Source of the DNA: Vibrio sp. MEBiC08052 | GTDB lineage: Bacteria; Pseudomonadota; Gammaproteobacteria; Enterobacterales; Vibrionaceae | DNA: 64,000 bases | Assembly: GCF_001506075.1 (NCBI RefSeq) | Contig: NZ_KQ947475.1 | Span: forward strand, 1,502,767-1,566,766 | Reading direction: 5' to 3' | Shown: in pieces, positions 30,208 through 39,951 of the stretch | Numbering within the stretch: the stretch's first letter is position 1 | How the letters are laid out: each line of letters begins with the position of its first letter | The notes under the pieces: generated by a model | The model's input: only the letters and a program-made list of their open reading frames with translations | Told to the model about the DNA's origin: nothing | Databases searched by the model: none | Made by a program: the position numbers and the translations under genes

Positions 30208-30235
30208 GTGCACAAAAAAAGAACATTTTGTGCAC
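30208..30235 (-). terminator. Possible terminator of fetB
   Basis: A 10-base perfect inverted repeat (30208-30217 with 30226-30235). On the minus strand the stem is followed by ATTCG and six T residues. It lies 12 bases past the fetB stop. Confidence 0.55.
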
Positions 30236-30247
30236 GATTTTGGCGCG

Positions 30248-31048
30248 TCAGAAAGGGGGGCTTTTCTTGAACTGAACCAAGACTTTACCTTCCTTAGTCA
30301 GTACCGCTTTCAACATAGATTCTATCGACAGTGCGAGAGAAATATTCAGTACTACGAAAATCGCGATCATGATCATAAACTGATATTTGGCAGCAATGAA
30401 TGGAGAGGCCCCCCCTAAAATTTGTCCCGTCATCATACCCGGCAAAGTGACCAATCCAATGGTTGCCATCGAAGCCAAAATCGGCGCATTCGCTTTTTGT
30501 ATCGCATTTTGAATAAATGGTCGTGATGCGTAGCGGGGGGAGGCTCCTAAAGATATAGCCGCTTCGTATTCACTTCTGCGTTCTTGATAGGCCGTAAACA
30601 GATTTTGCAGGGCGACAATGTTGCCACTCAGTGTATTCCCCATCAACATCCCAGCCAAAGGAATCATGTACTGAGTGTTGTAAAAGGGTACCGGTTGGAC
30701 CATCAATAGACACAATACTGCTAGCATGGGAAATAAGCTGATCACCATCCCTGTCATCAATGGGATGATTAACCGACGTTTAGGTAGATGGGCTTTTGAC
30801 AGAATAGTACTCGCACCAACTCCGATGATGATGAATAGCCAGCAGGCATTCACAATAAGGCTGTTCAGTGCGAATAAATATTCCAGATAAATACCGACCA
30901 GACCCAGCTGTAACCCCATTCGGGATACAGAGATAATAATATCTTTGCTGATCATCAGTCGGTAGCGAACACTCATAGCGATCGGAATAAGCAGTGTCAG
31001 GCTAAATATTGCCAACTGCCACCAAGAAATATCAATGACACTATTCAT
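30248..31048 (-). CDS. fetB: FetB-type ABC transporter permease (UPF0014)
   Basis: 266 aa with about seven membrane helices. It resembles YbbM/FetB, the permease of an iron exporter that protects against peroxide stress; the conserved EYEAAISLGAS cytoplasmic loop and MMTGQILGGASP are visible. The partner ATPase FetA, usually adjacent, is not in this window, so it is either elsewhere or lost. The gene appears monocistronic. Confidence 0.82.
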   Translation of the reverse strand: MNSVIDISWWQLAIFSLTLLIPIAMSVRYRLMISKDIIISVSRMGLQLGLVGIYLEYLFALNSLIVNACWLFIIIGVGASTILSKAHLPKRRLIIPLMTGMVISLFPMLAVLCLLMVQPVPFYNTQYMIPLAGMLMGNTLSGNIVALQNLFTAYQERRSEYEAAISLGASPRYASRPFIQNAIQKANAPILASMATIGLVTLPGMMTGQILGGASPFIAAKYQFMIMIAIFVVLNISLALSIESMLKAVLTKEGKVLVQFKKSPPF

Positions 31049-31145
31049 TACAGGCGGTTAAATTGATGAACGGAATGGCTACTCTATCTGAATTTAGGGG
31101 ATAACCACAACTAGAATCAATGATTGCTGACCATCATGATGACTT

Positions 31146-31931
31146 TCACAGACCGAACTGTTCGATGATTGGAGCATGTTGGGATTGATATAAAGCTTGT
31201 TTGAGTTTTCCTTGCTGCTGATATTGCAATAATAACGGTTTGAGGGAGTGCTGCAGCACCGAGGCGTTCATGCCGGGGTGCAGCGTCGGTTCATAGAGAA
31301 GCTCCAGTAATACGATGTCTAAAGGCGATAGAAAATCATTGGGTGTTTTATCATTGAATATGGAAGGGTATGCCTGTTCCGAGTCATTGAACAATCCGAG
31401 CGCCTGGGTCGATTCTTCAATAATACATCCGAGTAATTTGCCGTGAGAACGGGCTTGATCGACAGGAATAACCACAGTTGCCCGACGGATTTCATGGCTA
31501 TCGGGATCAAGCTTTACGCCAAACATACAGATAGAACCCTTGGTATTTTTTAAAGCTTTCTTCCCGAGCTCTGCACGAATAATCTGTCGCCATTGAGACT
31601 GACGCGTAAAATACCAGATAAAATTGGCATCAGCACGTTGAGTCACAATCGTGATAGGGACATGTGTCAGTTGTTCGAGATGAGCCAGATGGAGACGCGC
31701 CATTTTTTCGTGTAACGCTTGATTACCGACATCATGCTGAAACCACACGCGAATCGGGTGAGTCCACTTGGCGAGACGCGGTGTTTTTGTCGATGTAAAT
31801 TCGTATTCGAGTGCAACATGGAAGAAAGCGTTCTGAATAAAAGCCGGACGTTCCCATGTCGGTAATTCAGCAAGTACTGTGTGGCTGACGCTCAGGGTCA
31901 TCATCAACCAGCACAGCCGTTGCCATCGCAT
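31146..31931 (-). CDS. DUF2927 secreted protein, last gene of the sap operon
   Basis: 261 aa with a signal peptide (1-21, cleavage after VLA). It resembles DUF2927: ATVVIPVDQARSHGKLLGC then IIEESTQALGLFND and a PSIFNDKTPNDFLSPLD segment. The EESTQALGL core recalls zinc-protease HExxH folds but lacks the histidines, so it may be a degenerate binding domain (inference). The start is one base after the sapF stop, so it is the sixth gene of the sap transcript. A role with SapA or substrate handling is possible. Confidence 0.75.
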   Translation of the reverse strand: MRWQRLCWLMMTLSVSHTVLAELPTWERPAFIQNAFFHVALEYEFTSTKTPRLAKWTHPIRVWFQHDVGNQALHEKMARLHLAHLEQLTHVPITIVTQRADANFIWYFTRQSQWRQIIRAELGKKALKNTKGSICMFGVKLDPDSHEIRRATVVIPVDQARSHGKLLGCIIEESTQALGLFNDSEQAYPSIFNDKTPNDFLSPLDIVLLELLYEPTLHPGMNASVLQHSLKPLLLQYQQQGKLKQALYQSQHAPIIEQFGL

Positions 31932-31932
31932 A

Positions 31933-32730
31933 TCAGTCTTCCGTCCCGAACTCTGGGATTCTGCTGAAGTGGCTTTCGATCATGCGTTGTGTGACGATAT
32001 GTTGCGGATTCGACAGGACATCTTCGGTATAACCGGATTCGACCACCTTACCTTCGTGCATGACGATGACTTTATCGGTAATGTGCTTAATCACGCCAAG
32101 GTGTTGGGAAACATAGACGAAAGAGACGCCCATTTCATCCTGTAATTCCATCAATAGATTGATGATCTGTGACCGCATTGCCATATCCAGACCATTTAAT
32201 GCTTCATCAGCGACAATGATTGATGGCTGCAAAATCAAGGCTCTGGCGAGACATACCCGCTGTTTTTGTCCTGTTGCCAGCATCTGAGGATAAAAATAGG
32301 CATGTTCGGGGAGCAGACCAACCCGTAATAAGGTATCTTTAACCCTTTTCTGGCGAGCCTCGGGCAACATTTCTGTATTCCGTTTCAGTGGTCCTTCCAA
32401 AATGCGTCCAATCTGAATTCTCGGATTCAGCGATGTATTTGGATCCTGAAAAATCATGCGGATGAGCTTACATCGAGTGGCATAATCTTTATGTTCCAGA
32501 CGTTCGCCATTTACCCGGATTTCTCCCGTTGTCGGTTCGACCATGCCTGATAACATCCGGGCAAGGGTGGATTTACCCGAACCGTTTTGTCCGATGAATC
32601 CAATGGTTTGACCGACTTCCAATGTAAAATCTACCGACTCGACAGCATGATGAATTTTTTTCTTAAATAAGCTGGGACGAGTAATAAAAGTCTTCGATAA
32701 ATCAGAAACTTCTAACAGAGGAATCGTCAT
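31933..32730 (-). CDS. sapF: SapF, peptide ABC transporter ATPase
   Basis: 265 aa oligopeptide-type ABC ATPase with Walker [10 protein letters not shown], signature-region [14 protein letters not shown] and Walker [14 protein letters not shown]. The family's usual LSGGQ is replaced by ATGQK, as in other SapF proteins. It pairs with SapD. It overlaps sapD by four bases. Confidence 0.9.
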   Translation of the reverse strand: MTIPLLEVSDLSKTFITRPSLFKKKIHHAVESVDFTLEVGQTIGFIGQNGSGKSTLARMLSGMVEPTTGEIRVNGERLEHKDYATRCKLIRMIFQDPNTSLNPRIQIGRILEGPLKRNTEMLPEARQKRVKDTLLRVGLLPEHAYFYPQMLATGQKQRVCLARALILQPSIIVADEALNGLDMAMRSQIINLLMELQDEMGVSFVYVSQHLGVIKHITDKVIVMHEGKVVESGYTEDVLSNPQHIVTQRMIESHFSRIPEFGTED

Positions 32731-33722
32731 TGTGTCTCTTCCATATTCAGCGGGTAGTGGCAGGAGTATTTATGATTCTTAATCCAGCGGCTTTTCGGCA
32801 TTTCAACACATTGACGTTGCGCATAAGGGCATCTTGGGCCGAGCCGACAACCAATTGGCAAATGTTGCAGTGGTGGGATAGAGCCCGGCAGTGAGTTTAA
32901 TTTCTGCTTATGTGGGATTGATGAGCTGAAATCCGGCATGGCTGTCAGTAGTGCGACAGTATATGGATGTTTTGGCGTTGCCAAAATATTGTTTGTCATC
33001 GCGGACTCAATTGACTGACCGCAGTACATCACCGTGATACGATGTGCCCACTGAGTAATGGTTGTCAGGTCGTGTCCGATCAACAGAATCGTGGTGTTAT
33101 TAACCTGATTCATTCGGCTTAATAGTCGCAGAATTTGCGACTGTGTGATTGGATCGAGGTCGTTGGTTGGCTCATCTGCTATCAGTAATTTGGGTTGTGT
33201 GGCAATCGCCATTGCGATCATGACTTTCTGACATTCACCATCGGTAATTTCATAAGGATAGCTTTTTAAAATGCGGTGGTGATCTTTAATCCCAACTTTA
33301 TGCAGCAAAGCAATGGCTTGTTTTTTACGCCATGAGAATCGTTGCCACCATTGCCCTTTAAATGTATGAGATGGAATGGCTTCGATCAGCTGTTTGCCCA
33401 CCTCATCTGAGGGGTCAAGACAAGTTGAAGGTTCCTGAAAAATCATGGCAATATCCCGGGCAATCACACGCCGACGCTCTCGCGGCGTGAGTTGCAGCAA
33501 ATCAATATTACCTAATCTCATCCGATCGGCAGTAATACGCCAGTTCTCTTTACATACACCGACAATGGCTTTGGCAACCAGACTTTTACCTGAACCTGAC
33601 TCACCAACCAAACCACGAATTTCACCTTCACTCATGGTTAGACTAATGCGATCAACTGCTTTGACGAGCCCTTGTGGTGTATCGATTTCAATCGTCAGAT
33701 GACGAATATCCAGCAGCGGCAT
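32727..33722 (-). CDS. sapD: SapD, peptide ABC transporter ATPase
   Basis: 331 aa. Walker A GESGSGKS, Walker [13 protein letters not shown] and the C-terminal oligopeptide-type domain with four cysteines ([16 protein letters not shown] and C in YSCHYPL) that in relatives binds a cluster or metal. In E. coli SapD also supports Trk potassium uptake. Its ATG shares one base with the sapC stop. Confidence 0.92.
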   Translation of the reverse strand: MPLLDIRHLTIEIDTPQGLVKAVDRISLTMSEGEIRGLVGESGSGKSLVAKAIVGVCKENWRITADRMRLGNIDLLQLTPRERRRVIARDIAMIFQEPSTCLDPSDEVGKQLIEAIPSHTFKGQWWQRFSWRKKQAIALLHKVGIKDHHRILKSYPYEITDGECQKVMIAMAIATQPKLLIADEPTNDLDPITQSQILRLLSRMNQVNNTTILLIGHDLTTITQWAHRITVMYCGQSIESAMTNNILATPKHPYTVALLTAMPDFSSSIPHKQKLNSLPGSIPPLQHLPIGCRLGPRCPYAQRQCVEMPKSRWIKNHKYSCHYPLNMEETQ

Positions 33723-34609
33723 TATTCGACCCCCTCGTTGAGTGATTGACGAGCCCCTTCACCCACAAGATTGACAATAATAACCGTAAACATAATTGTC
33801 AATCCGGGGAGAACCACAGTCCAAGGCGCGAGATAAAGCAGTTCTACTGAGTCTCCCAAGATAGCGCCCCACTCAGAAGTGGACGATTGTGCCCCTAATC
33901 CCAGAAAACCAAGTGAGGTTATATCTAGGATAGCAACCGTCATGGCAAAGTTAATCTCTAACACAATGGTCGATAGGATATTGGGTAGAATAGAGTACCA
34001 AAGCAGGTAGATATCTTTTGCTCCGTCCAGTCTGGCAGCCATAATGTAATCTTTTCCGACTTCATTGTGGACCGCGGTATAGGCTGAGCGAATAAACCGA
34101 GGGATCAAAGCCAGCCCGATTGCCAGCAAAGTGTTGGATTCACCAACCCCAAGAATTGCAACGAAAATAATGGCGAGCAGCAGTGATGGGATCGACATGA
34201 CGGTGTCCATCAAGTGATTCAGAATACTCGAAAGCAATCCGGAGGTCATGCCTGCCGCGATACCGATGATAGAGCCGACGCACGTAGCGAACATGGTAAG
34301 GAGCACCGCATTACCAAAAGAGTGCCGTGCTCCTTCAATTAAGCGAGATAGAATATCTCTGCCGAGATCATCGGTACCAAAGAAATACTCGACCGAACCT
34401 GCCGGATCCCAAGAAGGCGGGGCAAGTAAATGACTGGTATGTGCTTGTGCATCATGTGGGGCGATCCACGGCGCAAACACAGTAATGATGATCAGAACCA
34501 GTAAGCACCATAGTCCGAACATTGCCAGATTATTATTACGAAAACTCCGCCAGAACCGTTCGAACTGGGTTGGGATATGCTCTTCCTGATAGATATTATT
34601 TGTTAGCAT
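33722..34609 (-). CDS. sapC: SapC, peptide ABC transporter permease
   Basis: 295 aa DppC-like permease with about six membrane helices, an N-terminal cytoplasmic segment and the EAA-type loop ([15 protein letters not shown]). Overlaps sapB by 14 bases and sapD by one. Confidence 0.92.
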   Translation of the reverse strand: MLTNNIYQEEHIPTQFERFWRSFRNNNLAMFGLWCLLVLIIITVFAPWIAPHDAQAHTSHLLAPPSWDPAGSVEYFFGTDDLGRDILSRLIEGARHSFGNAVLLTMFATCVGSIIGIAAGMTSGLLSSILNHLMDTVMSIPSLLLAIIFVAILGVGESNTLLAIGLALIPRFIRSAYTAVHNEVGKDYIMAARLDGAKDIYLLWYSILPNILSTIVLEINFAMTVAILDITSLGFLGLGAQSSTSEWGAILGDSVELLYLAPWTVVLPGLTIMFTVIIVNLVGEGARQSLNEGVE

Positions 34610-35558
34610 ACCAAGCTTTCCTTACGAACGGATTGATCAGGGCGCCGAGCAAATCAGATAAAACGTTTGCGGTGAGTACTAGTGTTGACACTGAAATAAC
34701 ACCAGCTTGAATGGAGACTAAGTCCTCATTTGCTAAAGCATCCAGCAGCCATCTGCCGATTCCCGGCCAGTTAAAGATTGATTCGGTGATAATCGCAAAT
34801 GTCAGCATGGTTGAGAGTTGGACCCCGAATTTAGAGATAATGGGCGGAATTGCATTGCGGAGCACATGCTCTCTAATAATTTGATATTGCGAGAGGCCGC
34901 GGATTCTCGCCACTCGAATATAGTTCTGATTCATAACGTCTGCCACTGATGTTCGCATTAAGCGAATGATCTGTGTAGTCGGAGCCAGCGCCAGCACTGT
35001 ACAGGGGAGAATCAGATGAGAAATCACACTTTGCAGAATCTGAGGGCGGTAGACACTTTTTGACAGAAAAGCATCAATCAGTGCAAATCCCGTCACATGC
35101 TGAATATTATAAAGTAGGTCATAACGGCCGGAGACCGGAAAAATTTCGTAATTCAGCGAGAACACCAGCAGCAGCATCAGTGCAATCCAATAAATCGGTG
35201 CAGAGTAGCCACACATGGATACAAAAGAAATGACAGTGTCGATCCATTTTCCTTGTTTCATACCGGCAATCGTCCCGATTGGGATGCCGATCATTAATGA
35301 AATCATAAAGGCAAACAGGCAAAGTTCCAGTGTGGCCGGAAATACGATGGCTAATTCATCGATGACTGGTGTTCCTGAGTGGTTGACGCCAAAGTTGAGC
35401 TGGCTGATTTCAGACACATAAGTGAACCATCCTTGCCAGAAACTCTCGAGTGCCCAGTGAGAATAAGGATCGAATCTGAGAATGCTGTATCCGACCAAAG
35501 TCAAAATCAACAACGTGATAATAAAAAGATTAAATTTACGGATTGAATAGAGAAGCAT
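34596..35558 (-). CDS. sapB: SapB, peptide ABC transporter permease
   Basis: 320 aa DppB-like permease with about six membrane helices, a large periplasmic loop and an EAA motif (VARIRGLSQYQIIREHVLRNA). Start overlaps the sapA stop by one base. Confidence 0.92.
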   Translation of the reverse strand: MLLYSIRKFNLFIITLLILTLVGYSILRFDPYSHWALESFWQGWFTYVSEISQLNFGVNHSGTPVIDELAIVFPATLELCLFAFMISLMIGIPIGTIAGMKQGKWIDTVISFVSMCGYSAPIYWIALMLLLVFSLNYEIFPVSGRYDLLYNIQHVTGFALIDAFLSKSVYRPQILQSVISHLILPCTVLALAPTTQIIRLMRTSVADVMNQNYIRVARIRGLSQYQIIREHVLRNAIPPIISKFGVQLSTMLTFAIITESIFNWPGIGRWLLDALANEDLVSIQAGVISVSTLVLTANVLSDLLGALINPFVRKAWYANK

Positions 35559-37180
35559 TATTTTATCCTCTCAACCATATTAAAAGGCTGCACATTGAAC
35601 GGACTTAGCTGAAAACCAGTCAATGAATCATTATATGCCTTGAATTGCATTCCGTGGGCGATAGGAATCACCGGGAACTCTTGGTTAATGATATTTTGCG
35701 CCTGTTTGTAAAGGTTGAGTCGATAACGATGACGGTCAACTTCTAATGCGAGATTCAGCAGGAAATCAAAATCTTCGTTACACCATTTGGACAGATTGAT
35801 CCCTTCTTCTCGCGCATCGCAAGAAAGAATAGGGCGTAGAAAACTATCCGGATCACCGGTTCGTCCCGACCAGCCGGTCAGATATAAGTCAACATCGGTA
35901 TACTCGGAGCGGTTTTGTCGATCAATCCGTTCTTCAGGGATGAGGTGTAACGTAATGCCTATATCTTTCAGATTTGCTTGGATGAGCTCTGCTGTTTTTC
36001 GTGGGCTTGGATTATAGGCTGTCGGTTCGAGCGGAACCAACATAGAAAGTTCTAATCCGTTACTGAAGCCCGCATCCCGTAACAATCCGAGTGAATAACC
36101 GTGATCATAACGAACCTGAACTGCATCTTTTTGATAGGCCCAGGATGTCGGGGGCAAAATGTTATAGGCAATTCTGCCGGTGCCATAATAAACGGAATCT
36201 AAAATATTTTGCCGATTAATGGCGAAACTCAATGCCTTACGGACTCGGGGATCACTAATCGCCGGGTGGGTTGTATTCACCGCGATAAAAGACACGTTCA
36301 TCGCAGGCGTTGAGCTGAGCGAAATATGTTTTTGCTGTTCGATGATCGGAATTTGGCTCGAGATCGGCGTACTGAGTACATCGCACTCATTTCGCAGCAA
36401 TTTTGCCAGTGTTCCTGTACCGCGCTGGGCAATATCAAAAACGACCTGTTGTACTTTTGGCAGGCCTTTCCAGTAAAGTGGATGCCTTTTGAGCCGGATA
36501 AAGTCGCTCACCTGCATTTCATCAAGATAGAAAGGCCCCGTACCGACAGGATGGGTGTCAATCATTGCCTTTTCATCCGCGTAAATCAATTGATCGGCAT
36601 ACTCTTTCGAGAGAATCACAGCATGAGTGGTTGAGATATTTGCCAGAAAACTATTGTCGGGCCGTCGTAATGTGAACTGAACTGTATATGGATCAAGCGC
36701 ATCAACACTCTTGACCAGATGCTTGAAGTTAATGCCGGCAAACCACGGATAGCTACTGTTTCCGATACTATGAAATGGATTGTATGAGCTGAGGATCCGA
36801 TCAAAGCTAAATACGACGTCTTCAGCATTCAGATTACGCGACGGACTAAACCATTTCGTGTGTTGAAAAGGCACATGATGACGGAGATAGAATGTGTACA
36901 CCGTACCTTGCTCATTGACCGTCCAACGTTCAGCCAGATTTGGTGAAGGGCGCTGAGTTTGGGGGTCCAGAACAAGCAACGTATCATAAATTTGGGGGCC
37001 AAGGGCTTCAGCAGTAATGCCACTATCAACCAATTGAGGGTTAAGCGTATCCGGAGTACCCTGTCCACAGTAGACGAAGCCTGTCTGTCTGATTTCGCTA
37101 TGATCGGTATTCTGGTCATTACAGCCTACTAAGAGCCCCAGACCGCAGAAACTCAAGGTGAGTTTTATCAGTATTTTCAT
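35558..37180 (-). CDS. sapA: SapA, peptide-binding lipoprotein
   Basis: 540 aa solute-binding protein of the SBP5 family. The N-terminus has LLVGC, a lipobox with the acylated cysteine at residue 20, so this SapA is membrane-anchored, whereas E. coli SapA has a plain signal peptide. Motifs shared with SapA include FVYCGQGTPDTLNPQLVDSG, VGTGPFYLDE and GWSGRTGDPDSFLRPILSC. SapABCDF systems bind cationic antimicrobial peptides or, in E. coli, export putrescine. It is first of the operon sapABCDF-DUF2927 and follows pspF by 122 bases. Confidence 0.9.
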   Translation of the reverse strand: MKILIKLTLSFCGLGLLVGCNDQNTDHSEIRQTGFVYCGQGTPDTLNPQLVDSGITAEALGPQIYDTLLVLDPQTQRPSPNLAERWTVNEQGTVYTFYLRHHVPFQHTKWFSPSRNLNAEDVVFSFDRILSSYNPFHSIGNSSYPWFAGINFKHLVKSVDALDPYTVQFTLRRPDNSFLANISTTHAVILSKEYADQLIYADEKAMIDTHPVGTGPFYLDEMQVSDFIRLKRHPLYWKGLPKVQQVVFDIAQRGTGTLAKLLRNECDVLSTPISSQIPIIEQQKHISLSSTPAMNVSFIAVNTTHPAISDPRVRKALSFAINRQNILDSVYYGTGRIAYNILPPTSWAYQKDAVQVRYDHGYSLGLLRDAGFSNGLELSMLVPLEPTAYNPSPRKTAELIQANLKDIGITLHLIPEERIDRQNRSEYTDVDLYLTGWSGRTGDPDSFLRPILSCDAREEGINLSKWCNEDFDFLLNLALEVDRHRYRLNLYKQAQNIINQEFPVIPIAHGMQFKAYNDSLTGFQLSPFNVQPFNMVERIK

Positions 37181-37302
37181 TTTAAAAGCGAATATATGAA
37201 ACGAGGCTCTTTAAGCCACAGCAATCTGCCTCAAACAAGCAGCTAATTTACCACTTTTAGATGAGTGAACCAATGAAAAACACATTGAAATTGATTCATA
37301 AC

Positions 37303-38343
37303 TTACTCATTTTTAGTTGTGAGTTGATATTTTCGGATGAGACCTCTTAGTTGATGATAGCTTAATCCAAGCAACTGAGCGGCATTTTTTTGATTATATT
37401 TGGCTTGTGTCAGTGCTTGCATAATGACGTGGCGCTCTTGTGTGTCCACCCACGATCTGAAATTGAGCGGAAATACAATATCACTAGAGTGATGAGCATC
37501 TTTACTGGCTAGGGAGTTTTGTGTCGCATGAATATCCGTTTCATTCGGAACATTGTTGTCTGGCTGTGGTTGTTGCCACTGGTGCTGAAATGGGTCCAGC
37601 ACCAAATCGTCAATGGGTTCATCGACTGAATGATGCCGGTAGATAGCGCGCTCAACCACATTTTTTAATTCCCGGATGTTTCCGGGCCAGTGATAGCCCA
37701 GTAATTTGTCACGTGCTTGCTGACTAAATCCCGGAAAGTAGGGGAGTTCGATTTCATGACACATCCGTATGGCATAGTGTTCGGCAAGCAGGAGAATATC
37801 TTCGGGCCTTTCCCGAAGTGGTGGCAGGTGAATAATATCAAAAGCTAACCGATCCAATAAATCGGCGCGGAATTCGTTGCGTTCAGCCATGGAGAGTAAG
37901 TCACCATTGGTTGCACAAATCAGGCGCACATCGGTTTTGAGCGTTTTTGAACCGCCGACCCGCTCATACTCCCCGTATTCAATTACCCGCAACAGTTTCT
38001 CTTGAACATTCAGGGGGGCGGCTGCCAGCTCGTCAAGAAACAGACTCCCATGTTCTGCCCGTTCAAAGCGGCCTTGGTGACGTCCTTTTGAACCGGTAAA
38101 AGCCCCCGCTTCATGACCGAAGAGTTCAGAGTCAATCACACCTTCAGCAAGCGCAGCACAGTTGAGAGAAATCATCGGATGTTCCCATCGCCGGGACAAA
38201 TAATGGATACGTTGGGCAATGAGTTCTTTTCCGGTTCCCCGTTCTCCCAAAATCAAGACCGGCCGATTGATTTGAGCCAGATGAGACGCTTTTTCCAGCA
38301 CGGCCAGAAAATGAGGGGATTCACCAATCAGGTTAATTTCCAT
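37303..38343 (-). CDS. pspF: PspF, sigma-54 enhancer-binding activator
   Basis: 346 aa AAA+ activator without a receiver domain. Walker A GERGTGKE at 33-40, the sigma-54-contacting GAFTGS at 80-85, Walker B SLFLDELA and a C-terminal helix-turn-helix (AAQLLGLSYHQLRGLIRKY). PspA inhibits it until envelope stress. It is divergent from pspABC, and the shared 191-base region holds three GTGGTCA sites and a -24/-12 promoter. Slightly longer than E. coli PspF because of an Asn/Gln-rich linker before the helix-turn-helix. Confidence 0.95.
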   Translation of the reverse strand: MEINLIGESPHFLAVLEKASHLAQINRPVLILGERGTGKELIAQRIHYLSRRWEHPMISLNCAALAEGVIDSELFGHEAGAFTGSKGRHQGRFERAEHGSLFLDELAAAPLNVQEKLLRVIEYGEYERVGGSKTLKTDVRLICATNGDLLSMAERNEFRADLLDRLAFDIIHLPPLRERPEDILLLAEHYAIRMCHEIELPYFPGFSQQARDKLLGYHWPGNIRELKNVVERAIYRHHSVDEPIDDLVLDPFQHQWQQPQPDNNVPNETDIHATQNSLASKDAHHSSDIVFPLNFRSWVDTQERHVIMQALTQAKYNQKNAAQLLGLSYHQLRGLIRKYQLTTKNE

Positions 38344-38365
38344 GAGTTATTCCAATAACTAAGTA

Positions 38366-38424
38366 GTGGTCAGATTAACCAAAAAGTGGTCATAAATACA
38401 AATGTTATGGAGAGAAATGACCAC
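38366..38424. promoter_or_regulatory. Putative PspF upstream activating sites
   Basis: GTGGTCA occurs at 38366-38372 and 38386-38392, and inverted (TGACCAC) at 38418-38424. They lie 41-99 bases upstream of the -24 element of pspA, the expected place for an enhancer, and just before pspF, so they may also control pspF itself. Confidence 0.65.
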
Positions 38425-38464
38425 GTAAAATGTCAATTATTTGATTTTTATGGGTTTTTAAACA

Positions 38465-38479
38465 TGGCACAGGTTTTGA
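38465..38479 (+). promoter_or_regulatory. Sigma-54 promoter of pspABC
   Basis: TGGCACAGGTTTTGA has the -24 GG and the -12 element at correct spacing, with GA in place of the consensus GC. It lies 56 bases before the pspA ATG. Confidence 0.8.
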
Positions 38480-38534
38480 ATAGTCTAAGCAGGCATATCG
38501 TATGAACAGACAATGTAAACAAGAGGAACATCAT

Positions 38535-39215
38535 ATGGGCATTTTTTCCCGATTTGCAGATATCGTAAATTCTAATATCAGTGCATTACTTGATAAAGCC
38601 GAAGACCCTGAAAAAATGATTCGTCTGATTATTCAGGAGATGGAAGACACCTTGGTTGAGGTTCGCAGCCACTCAGCCAAAGTGCTGGCAGATAAAAAAG
38701 AGCTGCTGAGAAAAATAGAGTCACTCGAAAGTCAGATTGAAGAATGGACACAAAAAGCTTCTCTGGCATTGACGAAAGGGCGAGAAGATCTGGCTCGCGC
38801 TGCACTTATTGAAAAGCAGAAGTTGCAGGACACGGTGAAAGGCTTAAAAACGGAGTTTACGCTGGTTGAAGAAACCATTGATAAACTGGCGGATGAAATC
38901 ACCAAGTTGGAAAGCAAAATTACCGAAACCAGAGCCAAGCAGAAGGCGATGATGATTCGGGCGCAGACAGCTGGAAAGCGTCGTGATGTTCAAAAGCATT
39001 TGCATCGCAACCGCACCGATGAAACGCTGGCAAAGTTTGATCAGTTTTCAAGACGTGTCGATGAGCTTGAAGCCGAAGCGGATATTTACGAGCAAACCGG
39101 GCAAGGGAAGTCGTTGGAGCAAGAGTTTGCTGATCTTCAGGCACAGGATGAAATTGACAGCGAGCTGGCGAAGTTGAAACAGGCGCTGAAAAAAATGAGT
39201 CAGAATAAGGAGTAA
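38535..39215 (+). CDS. pspA: PspA, phage shock protein A
   Basis: 226 aa from the ATG at 38535 (GAGGA at 38523-38527); the frame continues 11 codons upstream without a ribosome site. Almost entirely coiled coil, as in the ESCRT-III-related PspA/Vipp1 family, with the N-terminal amphipathic helix MGIFSRFADIVNSN that senses membrane damage. It binds and inhibits PspF in the absence of stress and supports membranes under stress. First gene of pspABC. Confidence 0.96.
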   Translation: MGIFSRFADIVNSNISALLDKAEDPEKMIRLIIQEMEDTLVEVRSHSAKVLADKKELLRKIESLESQIEEWTQKASLALTKGREDLARAALIEKQKLQDTVKGLKTEFTLVEETIDKLADEITKLESKITETRAKQKAMMIRAQTAGKRRDVQKHLHRNRTDETLAKFDQFSRRVDELEAEADIYEQTGQGKSLEQEFADLQAQDEIDSELAKLKQALKKMSQNKE

Positions 39216-39217
39216 CT

Positions 39218-39457
39218 ATGTTAGTGATGCTCGTTTCTGTGCCGTTGATCGTCTTTATGGTGGTGGTGGCACCCTTGTGGCTCATTCTTCACTATCGAAG
39301 CAAAAAACGTTCAGAGGGTGGTTTGAGCCAGGAAGACTATGAACAGTTGGCAGCTTTGTCGGCGAAAGCCGACTCTCTACAACAGCGTGTTCATACGTTA
39401 GAAACAATTCTGGATGATGAGACGCCAAACTGGAGGTCACATTATGAAGATGCATAA
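39218..39457 (+). CDS. pspB: PspB, membrane sensor subunit
   Basis: 79 aa with one N-terminal membrane helix (3-25) and a cytoplasmic leucine-repeat helix (EQLAALSAKADSLQQRVHTLE). It starts two bases after pspA with AAGGAG upstream and works with PspC to relieve PspA inhibition. Overlaps pspC by 14 bases. Confidence 0.93.
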   Translation: MLVMLVSVPLIVFMVVVAPLWLILHYRSKKRSEGGLSQEDYEQLAALSAKADSLQQRVHTLETILDDETPNWRSHYEDA

Positions 39458-39836
39458 ATCTCTGTATCGGGATCCTCGTCATGGCAAGATATCAGGTGTG
39501 TGTGCCGGACTGGCCAATTATTTTGAGCTGGAAGTGTGGCTGGTCAGAATCATTGTGTTGTCAGCCACGTTGTTGGGGGGCGGATTTCTGGTCATTCTGG
39601 CTTATATTGCGCTCAGCCTGATGTTGGAAAAGCAACCGGAAGATTATGAGCAGACCGTTCAGATGCAGCGTGAGCATAAACTGAAAAGTCGGCCATGGAA
39701 GCAAGGTGCTTCAGCGCATCAGCTACTCTATAACTTAACGCAGGAGCTTGATAAAGTTGAAGTGAAAGTCTGTCGGATGGAGGCTTACGTGACATCGGAT
39801 GCATTCAAAGTGAATAAGGCATTTCGAGATTTATAA
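39444..39836 (+). CDS. pspC: PspC, membrane sensor subunit
   Basis: 130 aa from the ATG at 39444 with GGAGG upstream; a longer frame begins at 39414 inside pspB. PspC domain (LYRDPRHGKISGVCAGLANYF), one membrane helix (about 35-58) and a helical C-terminus. Last gene of the pspABC unit; no pspD or pspE is present downstream. Confidence 0.93.
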   Translation: MKMHKSLYRDPRHGKISGVCAGLANYFELEVWLVRIIVLSATLLGGGFLVILAYIALSLMLEKQPEDYEQTVQMQREHKLKSRPWKQGASAHQLLYNLTQELDKVEVKVCRMEAYVTSDAFKVNKAFRDL

Positions 39837-39874
39837 GTGGTTGTCAAAGGCAAGGTGACAATCCGTACAGAGAG

Positions 39875-39906
39875 TCTCCGGTGTTGAATATTTTCAACAC
39901 CGGAGA
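39875..39906. repeat. Perfect 13-14 bp hairpin between convergent pspC and metC
   Basis: 39876-39888 pairs exactly with 39893-39905 around a TATT loop, extended by one T-A pair. It lies at the converging 3' ends. No U-tract on either strand. Confidence 0.65.
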
Positions 39907-39951
39907 GCGTTATCTCTACAGCGACGTGACATTTTTCCGACAGAGAAAATA

